Shown here: positions 58,743-64,000 of the stretch, piece by piece | Layout: each line of letters begins with the position of its first letter | Numbering within the stretch: the stretch's first letter is position 1 | DNA from: Deltaproteobacteria bacterium | GTDB taxonomy: Bacteria; Myxococcota_A; Polyangia; Polyangiales; Ga0077539 | Length of the DNA stretch: 64,000 nucleotides | Direction of reading: 5' to 3' | Assembly: GCA_016218725.1 (NCBI GenBank) | Contig: JACRDB010000154.1 | Location: forward strand, 1-64,000 | The notes under the pieces: model-generated | What the model was told of the DNA's origin: nothing | Seen by the model: only the letters and a program-made list of their open reading frames with translations | The model's database searches: none | Program-made: the position numbers and the translations under genes

Positions 58743-59323
58743 GGCGCGGGCACCTGCACCTCTCCCGAGGGCCCTCGCCAGCGGAGGCTGGCGCCCTCGG
58801 CGCGGAAGCTTCGGGCCTCCACCGGCGGAGGGACAAAGCGCGGGTCGCGCACGCTGGCGAGCCCGAGGTTGAGCACCCTGCGCGCCACCCCGACGGGCTC
58901 CACCGTCACGCGGTAGAGCCCCACCACGCGCTCGGTCGGGTCCGTGCCCCACACATACAGGCTCCGTCCGTCCGCGGAGAAGGCCGGGCGGTCGGCGGTG
59001 AGGAGCGCGCCGGTGGCCACCACCCGGGCGCCCTCCGGGAGCCCCCAGAGCACCACCTCGGAGCCCCTGGGCGAGCGCCGGGCGCAGGCCGCCCAGCGGC
59101 CCGTCGGGCTCCGGGCAAGCTCCGGCAAAGCCCCCCGGTCCAGCACCCTCCCGCCCAGGGTGAGCACACCGTCGCGAGAGACCGCCAGGACCCCGAAGGG
59201 CGTGGCCAGCGAGGCCTCCGGGCGCCCTTCCGTGGCCCTCGGGGGGGGCTCCAGACCCACCGTGCCCGTACACCCCAGGAGGGCCCCGAGGGCTAGCACC
59301 CACACCGTGACCACGCGACCCAT
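58739..59323 (-). CDS. Lipoprotein, first gene of the M23 operon
   Basis: A 194-residue predicted lipoprotein (lipobox ALLGC at Cys18). The mature part contains short repeats of the TolB/WD40 kind (FGVLAVSRDGVLTLGG, RPAFSADGRSLYVWGTD). It is therefore probably a partial beta-propeller that binds a partner. It lies directly upstream of the M23 peptidase and overlaps it by GTGA, so it may guide or restrain that enzyme. The best promoter in the window (TTGACC-16-TCTAAT) ends 7 bases before its ATG. Confidence 0.8.
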   Translation of the reverse strand: MGRVVTVWVLALGALLGCTGTVGLEPPPRATEGRPEASLATPFGVLAVSRDGVLTLGGRVLDRGALPELARSPTGRWAACARRSPRGSEVVLWGLPEGARVVATGALLTADRPAFSADGRSLYVWGTDPTERVVGLYRVTVEPVGVARRVLNLGLASVRDPRFVPPPVEARSFRAEGASLRWRGPSGEVQVPAP

Positions 59324-59330
59324 CGGTGGC

Positions 59331-59359
59331 ATTAGAGACCATCGCACGGCGCGGTCAAC
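59331..59359 (-). promoter_or_regulatory. Strong sigma70-like promoter TTGACC-16-TCTAAT, leaderless
   Basis: On the minus strand TTGACC (59359-59354), 16 bases, TCTAAT (59336-59331), 7 bases, ATG at 59323. Both boxes match five of six consensus positions. The distance to the start codon predicts initiation at the ATG. Confidence 0.75.
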
Positions 59360-59363
59360 GGTG

Positions 59364-59369
59364 TACCCT
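59364..59369 (+). promoter_or_regulatory. -10 element TACCCT for the amino-acid dehydrogenase operon
   Basis: It ends 9 bases before the ATG at 59379 and is divergent from the lipoprotein/M23 promoter, whose -35 lies 5 bases away. Confidence 0.4.
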
Positions 59370-59378
59370 CCCCCACCG

Positions 59379-60650
59379 ATGGCGCCACGCCGGATCGACC
59401 CGCGGAGCCAGACCCCCGTCGGCTCCTTCCTGCACGACGGCCAGCGCGTGGCCTTCCGCGCGGGGGAGTCCCTCGCCCTGGCGCTCCTGGCCGCCGGGCG
59501 AGGGAGCCTCTCGCGCAGCCCCAAGTACCACCGCCCCCGCGGGCCCCTGTGCCTCCGAGGCGCCTGCGAGGGCTGCCTGGTGCGCGTAGGCGACCTCCCG
59601 GGGCAGCTCGCCTGCCGCGTCCCCGCCGCCGAGGGCCTGGAGGTGCGCTCGCAGAACGCCTTCCCCAACGCCTCGCTGGACCTCTTCCGGGTGACCGACT
59701 GGTTCTTCCCGAAGCACCTGGACCACCATCACCTCCTGGTGAACGCCGGCGCCACGCTCAACCGCGCCATGCAAGTCTTCGCCCGGAGAATGGCCGGCCT
59801 GGGCACCCTCCCCTCGGAGGAACACCCCTTTCCCACACCCTCCACCCTCTCCGTGGACGCCCTCGTGGTCGGCGCCGGGACGGCCGGGATGGCCGTCGCC
59901 AACGCCCTCGCCCGGGAGGGCTTCCAGGTCGCCTGCTGCGAGGAGGAGCCCCGCCCCGGCGGTGAAGCCCTGGACCGAAGGGACGCTCCTACACTCACCG
60001 ACCTGTGTGACAAGGTACGCTTCCTGGGGAGCACCTCTGCGGTGGCGACCTTCGACGACGGGACCTTGTGTGTGGGCCCCGAGGGCCTTGGGCTTGTGCG
60101 GGCGCGCGCGAGGGTGTTCGCCACGGGGTGCGTGGACTCCGTGGGGCTCTTCCCCCAGAACGACCTGCCGGGGGTGTTCACCGCCCGCGCCGCCGCGAGG
60201 ATGCTCCGCGCGGGGGTGGTCCCTGGCGAGCGGGTGGTGGTCGCGGGGAGCGGGGCCCTGGCGTCGGAGGTGGCCGCCGGGTGCGCCGAGGCCGGGGTGC
60301 GGGTCACCCACGCCGAGGGCGTGGTCGAGGCCCACGGGACCAGCGCCGTGAAGGCCGCCACGGTGACGGCCCACGGTCGCGCGGAGAAGGTGAAATGCGA
60401 CGCCCTGGTGGTGGCGCTCACCGCGACCCCGGCCTACGAGCTGGCGGGCCAGGCCGGGGCCCTGGTGCGCTGGGACGCGAGCGCGCGGTGCTTCATCCCC
60501 GAGGCCCTCGCGGACGGCTCCACCCGCGCGCCGGGGGTGTACGTCACGGGCTCCGTCCGCGCGCCCGGGGCCGCCCTGCAAGCGCGCCGGGAGGACGGGT
60601 CGCGGGTGGCCTTGCAAATCGCAAGCGACCTCCGAGGGGGGCGCTTGTGA
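59379..60650 (+). CDS. Amino-acid dehydrogenase alpha subunit: fused 2Fe-2S and FAD/NAD(P)-binding domains
   Basis: A 423-residue protein. Residues about 1-90 are a 2Fe-2S domain with Cys58, Cys63, Cys66 and Cys79 (PLCLRGACEGCLV), as in HcnA or the N-terminal part of sarcosine oxidase alpha. From about 162 comes a flavoprotein disulfide-reductase fold with VVGAGTAGMAVANALA and later VVVAGSGALASEVAAG. This matches alpha subunits of dye-linked D- or L-amino-acid, proline, opine or hydroxyproline dehydrogenases. It passes electrons from the beta flavoprotein toward an acceptor. It overlaps the next gene by GTGA. Confidence 0.85.
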   Translation: MAPRRIDPRSQTPVGSFLHDGQRVAFRAGESLALALLAAGRGSLSRSPKYHRPRGPLCLRGACEGCLVRVGDLPGQLACRVPAAEGLEVRSQNAFPNASLDLFRVTDWFFPKHLDHHHLLVNAGATLNRAMQVFARRMAGLGTLPSEEHPFPTPSTLSVDALVVGAGTAGMAVANALAREGFQVACCEEEPRPGGEALDRRDAPTLTDLCDKVRFLGSTSAVATFDDGTLCVGPEGLGLVRARARVFATGCVDSVGLFPQNDLPGVFTARAAARMLRAGVVPGERVVVAGSGALASEVAAGCAEAGVRVTHAEGVVEAHGTSAVKAATVTAHGRAEKVKCDALVVALTATPAYELAGQAGALVRWDASARCFIPEALADGSTRAPGVYVTGSVRAPGAALQARREDGSRVALQIASDLRGGRL

Positions 60651-60925
60651 CCTCCCGGGTGCTGGTCTGCCGCTGCGAGGACGTCACCCTGGACGAGGTC
60701 GAGGAGGCCCTCGCGGGCGGCGCCACGGACCTGGAGAGCCTCAAGCGCTACACGGGCTTTGGCACCGGGTGGTGCCAGGGGAAGCAGTGCGTGGTGGCCT
60801 GCGCGAGGCTCCTGGAGGCGCGCACCGGGGCCGCTCCCCCGGCGCCGATCACCCCGAGGCCGCCCTTGCACCCCGTTCCCCTCGGGCTCCTGGCGGGGCT
60901 CCCGGACCCCGAGGAGGCCCCGTGA
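60647..60925 (+). CDS. BFD-type 2Fe-2S ferredoxin subunit
   Basis: A 92-residue protein. Cys8 and Cys10 (VCRCEDVT), then Cys43 and Cys48 (GWCQGKQC), give the CxC...CxxxxC signature of the bacterioferritin-associated-ferredoxin-like 2Fe-2S domain. In many related dehydrogenases this domain is the C-terminus of the alpha subunit; here it is a separate gene. A Pro-rich tail of about 30 residues is extra. It overlaps both neighbours by GTGA, so three subunits are made in step. Electron carrier between the two flavoproteins is the likely role. Confidence 0.87.
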   Translation: MTSRVLVCRCEDVTLDEVEEALAGGATDLESLKRYTGFGTGWCQGKQCVVACARLLEARTGAAPPAPITPRPPLHPVPLGLLAGLPDPEEAP

Positions 60926-62100
60926 AGAAGCGCGTGGTGGTGGTGGGGGCGGGGATCATGGGGCTCTCCACGGCCTTCCACCTGGCGAAGAGGGGCTGCA
61001 CGGACGTCCTGGTGGTGGACCGCGGGTACCTCTGCGGCGGCGCCAGCGGGCGCAACGGCGGAGGGGTGCGCGCGCAGTTCTCCACGGAGACCAACATACG
61101 GCTCATGCAGGAGAGCATCGCCATCTGCCGGGACTTCGCTGCGGCGATGAAGATCAATGTGTGGTTCCGCCAGGGGGGCTACCTCTTCCTGGCGCGCACG
61201 CCGGAGAGGGCCCGGGACCTGGAGGCGAGCTGCGCGCTCCAGACTCGTTGCGGCTTGCCCACGCGCCTCCTGGAGCCCTCCGAGGCCCGGGGGATCGTGC
61301 CCGAGCTCGACCCCTCGGGGGTGCTCCTGGCGAGCTTCAACCCCGAGGACGGGGTGCTCTTCCCCTGGCCCTTCCTCTGGGGCTACGCCCGCGCCGCCAG
61401 GGACCTCGGGGTGGAGCTGGCCACCTTCCAGGAGGTGGTGGGCTTCGAGCGCGAGGGGGGGCGCGTAACCGCCGTGAGGCTCTGCCGCACGACCCCCGGG
61501 GAGGCGCCCGAGCGAACCCGCGAGGAGAGCCTGGTGCGCTGCGACGAGGTGGTGCTGTGCACCGGCGCCTGGAGCCCGGAGGTGGCGCGCCTGGCGGGGG
61601 TCTCGCTCCCGAACCACCCTCACCGCCACGAGATCTGCTCGACGGAGCCGCTCAAGCCGTGGCTCGGCCCCCTGGTGGCGGACCTGACCGACGGGCTGTA
61701 TTTCTCGCAGTCCATGCGGGGGGAGATCGTCGGTGGCATCTCCGTGGAGCCCGTGCCCGACGGCATCGACCAGCGCAGCTCGCGGCAGTTCCTGGCGCGC
61801 TACGCGAGGTCCCTCGTGCGGGCGGTGCCGCGCCTCGCGGGGGTCAAGGTGCTGCGCCAGTGGGCGGGCTGCTACGACCTCACGCCGGACGCCAACCCCA
61901 TCGTGGGGCGCGTGGACGACCCGGAGAACCTCACCCTGGCCTGCGGGTTCATGGGCCACGGGTTCATGATGGGGCCGGTCTTCGGGCGCCTCCTGGCCGA
62001 GCACGTGCTTACCGGCGAGCGCTCGGCGCTCTTCCAGCGCTGGAGCCTGGAGCGCTACCGCACGGGCGAGCTCCTCACGGAGACCATGATCATCGGGTGA
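60922..62100 (+). CDS. Amino-acid dehydrogenase beta subunit, FAD-dependent (DAO family)
   Basis: A 392-residue flavoprotein of the D-amino-acid oxidase fold. VVVVGAGIMGLSTAFHLAKRG binds FAD, and GGASGRNGGGVRAQF is the family sequence next to the flavin. GCYDLTPDANPIVG and GHGFMMGP near the C-terminus close the substrate pocket. It resembles sarcosine oxidase beta, proline dehydrogenase PdhB and HcnC, and would oxidise an imino or amino acid. The exact substrate cannot be read from sequence. The GTG overlaps the ferredoxin stop. Its end overlaps the convergent M50 gene by 11 bases. Confidence 0.87.
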   Translation: MKKRVVVVGAGIMGLSTAFHLAKRGCTDVLVVDRGYLCGGASGRNGGGVRAQFSTETNIRLMQESIAICRDFAAAMKINVWFRQGGYLFLARTPERARDLEASCALQTRCGLPTRLLEPSEARGIVPELDPSGVLLASFNPEDGVLFPWPFLWGYARAARDLGVELATFQEVVGFEREGGRVTAVRLCRTTPGEAPERTREESLVRCDEVVLCTGAWSPEVARLAGVSLPNHPHRHEICSTEPLKPWLGPLVADLTDGLYFSQSMRGEIVGGISVEPVPDGIDQRSSRQFLARYARSLVRAVPRLAGVKVLRQWAGCYDLTPDANPIVGRVDDPENLTLACGFMGHGFMMGPVFGRLLAEHVLTGERSALFQRWSLERYRTGELLTETMIIG

Positions 62101-63121
62101 GGCTCGCCAGGAGCGTGAGCGTGGGGACCAGCACCAGCCACTGGCGCAGGGCCACCGGGTCCCCGTCGGGGTCCGGGGTGTCCCTCAGGGCCCTCTCCAC
62201 GAAGAGCGCGCACACCGCCCAGCACATCACGCTGCGGCCGAGGAGGGCGCTGACGAGCAACGCCGCCGCCACGGTCCAGCGCTGCGAGCGCGAGAGCGGT
62301 CGCAGCCCCCGGGCCCCGTCGAGCTGCCACACCGGCAGGAGGTTGAACAGGTTGATGGACCCGCCCAGGGAGGCCACCGCCAGCGCCGTGGGGCTGTGGA
62401 GTACGTACGACAGCGCCAGCGCCACCGCCGCGGCCCCGAGGCCGAAGAGCGGCCCCGCCAGCCCGATGCGCGCGTCTTCAATGGCGTTGGCCGGGCGCTG
62501 CTGGAGCCTCACCAGCGCCCCGAGGCCGGGGATGAACATCGGCGCGGTGGCGGGAAAACCTCGGCGGGTCAGCGCCAGCACGTGGCCCATCTCGTGGATG
62601 TACAGGGAGAAGAGAATCCCCAGCGCGAAGCCCCAGCCCTGGTCGCTGGTCACCCCGAACCACAGGAGCATGGACAGGAGCGTCGGGAGCTTGAAGAGCC
62701 CCAGGAGGAGGAGCTTGCCCTGGGAGAGGACAAGAAGGGCTAAACCCTTGAATTTCAACAGGAAAAGACCCGCCACCGCGAGCGCCCCGGCGAGGCCCTT
62801 CTTCCCTCCCGAGAGCCCCGCGGGGGAGGTGGCGCCCGCCCCGGGGGTGGTGCTCGATGCGTCCAGGGCGCGCGTCAGGGCGTCGGCCCGGCGCTGCACC
62901 TCGGCGTGCTGACGGCTGGCCGGGGGCAGGAGCGTGAGGGCCTCGCGCCAGCGGGTGAGGGCCCCGGCGGGGTCCCCTCGGGCGGTGAGGTCCTCGGCCT
63001 CGCGGGTGAGCGCCTGGAGGCTCTCGCGGTGCATGAGGGCGTGGCAGTAGGGGCACACCAGGAAGGCCCTGGGGACGTCCCTGGTGCAGCCCGGGCAGGG
63101 GCGATGCTCAGGGGCCGTCAT
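62090..63121 (-). CDS. M50-family membrane metalloprotease with N-terminal zinc ribbon
   Basis: A 343-residue protein. CPGCTRD...CPYC at the N-terminus is a zinc ribbon in the cytoplasm. A helical TPR-like stretch (residues 30-90) follows. The membrane domain has HEMGH (His176, Glu177, His180) and LFNLLPVWQLDGARGL, the third metal ligand being the Asp of the LDG motif. These are the hallmarks of site-2-protease-like enzymes that cut inside membranes. The start overlaps the end of the upstream gene by 14 bases. The shared zinc-ribbon design with its neighbour suggests a working pair. Confidence 0.87.
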   Translation of the reverse strand: MTAPEHRPCPGCTRDVPRAFLVCPYCHALMHRESLQALTREAEDLTARGDPAGALTRWREALTLLPPASRQHAEVQRRADALTRALDASSTTPGAGATSPAGLSGGKKGLAGALAVAGLFLLKFKGLALLVLSQGKLLLLGLFKLPTLLSMLLWFGVTSDQGWGFALGILFSLYIHEMGHVLALTRRGFPATAPMFIPGLGALVRLQQRPANAIEDARIGLAGPLFGLGAAAVALALSYVLHSPTALAVASLGGSINLFNLLPVWQLDGARGLRPLSRSQRWTVAAALLVSALLGRSVMCWAVCALFVERALRDTPDPDGDPVALRQWLVLVPTLTLLASLTR

Positions 63122-63905
63122 GCGTGGGGGGCACCTCGTGCAGGACCTTGTGGGGCCCGGTGAAGACCGGTTGCACGCCCCGGGCGCGGCGCCACGCCTC
63201 GTGCAGCGCCACCGCGATGATGATCAAGGACAACACCCCGCCCAGGCCCTGGCTGACCATGAGAAAGGGCGCCACGAGGCACAGCCCCAGGAGGAGCACC
63301 CCGCTCAAGACCACGCGCGCGGGGGACGGGGCCTCCTCCGTGGACGCTCCCGCGGGCGCACGCGAAGGTGGCACCGAGGGCCGCGGGGAGGGCTCCGCGG
63401 TCGGGGCGGCGGGCCCCGCGGGGCTCGTCTGGTGGCTCTCCTGCACCTGGCGCAGGCCCCGGACGATGGGCACCGCGTAGCCCATGGTGGAGGCCAGGTA
63501 CGTGAGCAGCACCGCGAGGAGCTGGTAGCGCAGCGTGCCAAAGCCTCGGGTGATGCCCTGGATGGAGCGCCCGACCAGGTACCCGATGCCCAGCGTGAGG
63601 AGGGCCAGCTCCGTGTGGGTCACGCCCACGAAGGCCGCGTAGACCGCGCCGCACAGGAGCGCCACGGCGCCGGCGCGCGCCGCGGCGTGGAGGAAGGTGC
63701 CGGGCTTCGCGGCCTGGGCCACGGAGCGGTCGATGGCCTCGCGGCAGGTGCCGCATGCGGGCCTGCCCTCGAACTGGAAGTACTCGTCCCTGGCGACGCC
63801 GCCGCAGACGGCGCAGGGCATCCCGACGGGGGTGGCGCCCTCGAAGTCAGCGCGGTCAAAGGACAGCGGCTCCTGGGGCTCCTCGGTCGGCGGCTCGGGA
63901 CTCAT
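63108..63905 (-). CDS. Zinc-ribbon membrane protein, first gene of the M50 operon
   Basis: A 265-residue protein. An N-terminal zinc ribbon (CAVCGG ... CGTCREA) is followed by two to three transmembrane helices (GAVALLCGAVYAAFVGV, LLTLGIGYLVGRS, LLAVLLTYLASTMGYAV). A Pro/Ser/Ala loop of about 50 residues and two further helices (VLLLGLCLVAPFLMVS, LSLIIIAVALHEAW) complete it. Function unknown; it may be a substrate, adaptor or regulator of the M50 protease. The ATG is 6 bases after TGC-TATGGT, so the mRNA should be leaderless. Confidence 0.82.
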   Translation of the reverse strand: MSPEPPTEEPQEPLSFDRADFEGATPVGMPCAVCGGVARDEYFQFEGRPACGTCREAIDRSVAQAAKPGTFLHAAARAGAVALLCGAVYAAFVGVTHTELALLTLGIGYLVGRSIQGITRGFGTLRYQLLAVLLTYLASTMGYAVPIVRGLRQVQESHQTSPAGPAAPTAEPSPRPSVPPSRAPAGASTEEAPSPARVVLSGVLLLGLCLVAPFLMVSQGLGGVLSLIIIAVALHEAWRRARGVQPVFTGPHKVLHEVPPTHDGP

Positions 63906-63911
63906 GGGCGA

Positions 63912-63920
63912 ACCATAGCA
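63912..63920 (-). promoter_or_regulatory. Extended -10 (TGC TATGGT) for the zinc-ribbon/M50 operon
   Basis: It ends 6 bases before the ATG at 63905. The arrangement matches the leaderless pattern seen throughout the window. Confidence 0.5.
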
Positions 63921-63944
63921 CCCCGAGCGCCGCCCGCAGGGCGC

Positions 63945-64000
63945 CTACCGCCGCACCACGGTCTCCCTCGGGGCGTTGCCGTCGAGGTACCCGATGGTGT
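63945..64000 (-). CDS. 3' end of a gene entering from the right edge
   Basis: On the minus strand an open frame ends in YLDGNAPRETVVRR and a TAG stop at 63947-63945, with G/C-rich third positions. Only 17 codons are inside the window. It lies 39 bases upstream of the zinc-ribbon gene. Product not identifiable. Confidence 0.55.
   Translation of the reverse strand, partial: TIGYLDGNAPRETVVRR

Noticed and set aside
59379..62100. Assignment of the operon as hydrogen cyanide synthase hcnABC
   Set aside because: Domain types fit, but the 2Fe-2S domain is fused to the alpha subunit and the BFD domain is separate, so the substrate cannot be fixed; a general amino-acid dehydrogenase is safer.
1..64000. 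tRNA, rRNA, riboswitch and prophage genes
   Set aside because: I read both strands for tRNA arms with CCA-adjacent T-loops, conserved rRNA segments and phage structural motifs and found none that I could support; short RNAs may have been missed.

Overview
The window is very GC-rich bacterial DNA, well above 70% GC by eye, with dense coding and strong G/C preference at third codon positions. A predatory or social soil bacterium of the Myxococcota (Polyangia-like) fits best. The reasons are the many lipoproteins with long Asp-rich linkers, a C-terminal MYXO-CTERM-like sorting tail, a Hanks-type Ser/Thr kinase next to a TPR/PEGA protein, a PP2C phosphatase, a secreted YD-repeat (RHS) protein, FG-GAP, NHL and SBBP repeat proteins, and a double-length UvrA. 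I see no rRNA, tRNA, CRISPR array, transposase or phage gene. The chromosomal assignment is inference.

Layout. 0-3.4 kb, minus strand: two paralogous proline-rich exported proteins and a radical SAM enzyme. 3.4-10.3 kb: phosphofructokinase, a structured-leader lipoprotein, a PrsW-like membrane protease, a Uup-type ABC-F ATPase, and two small or hypothetical proteins. 10.2-15.7 kb: a fused tandem UvrA. 15.7-28.4 kb: TPR protein, PP2C phosphatase, lipoproteins with DUF2135-like and NHL domains, TrmL tRNA methyltransferase, an outer-membrane beta-barrel candidate, a Cys-rich repeat lipoprotein, an N-acetylmuramoyl-L-alanine amidase, and a TPR/transmembrane plus Cys-rich lipoprotein pair. 28.4-33.6 kb: a 1,724-residue RHS lipoprotein. 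33.6-39.0 kb: N-formylglutamate amidohydrolase-like protein, a small unknown, Lhr helicase plus PdeM-like phosphoesterase, TesB thioesterase. 39.1-47.3 kb: FG-GAP and Cys-rich lipoproteins, Ser/Thr kinase, TPR/PEGA protein, SBBP lipoprotein, alpha/beta-hydrolase lipoprotein. 47.3-50.5 kb: a diverged SEDS-like membrane protein, a lipoprotein and a Phd/PIN toxin-antitoxin pair; a 95-bp duplicated block bounds the lipoprotein and TA genes. 50.5-59.3 kb: a lipoprotein, a 1,489-residue exported multidomain protein, a pectinacetylesterase/Notum-like hydrolase, and an M23 peptidase with its upstream lipoprotein. 59.4-62.1 kb: a three-gene flavin/iron-sulfur amino-acid dehydrogenase operon. 62.1-64.0 kb: M50 peptidase and a zinc-ribbon membrane protein, then the 3' end of another gene.

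Two expression themes recur. At least 21 genes have a -10-like hexamer, often preceded by TGN, only about 6-13 bases before the start codon. This predicts leaderless or nearly leaderless mRNAs, and it was used here to choose several starts. Many adjacent genes in the same direction overlap by the four bases GTGA, which suggests translational coupling. Two convergent gene ends carry perfect hairpins that span the stop codons.

Functionally the region mixes housekeeping (glycolysis, nucleotide excision repair, tRNA wobble modification, peptidoglycan hydrolysis) with a large cell-surface inventory. Eight exported proteins share Asp/Thr/Pro/Ala-rich spacers encoded by in-frame 12- or 15-bp tandem repeats. 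All names come from motif reading; no database search was possible.
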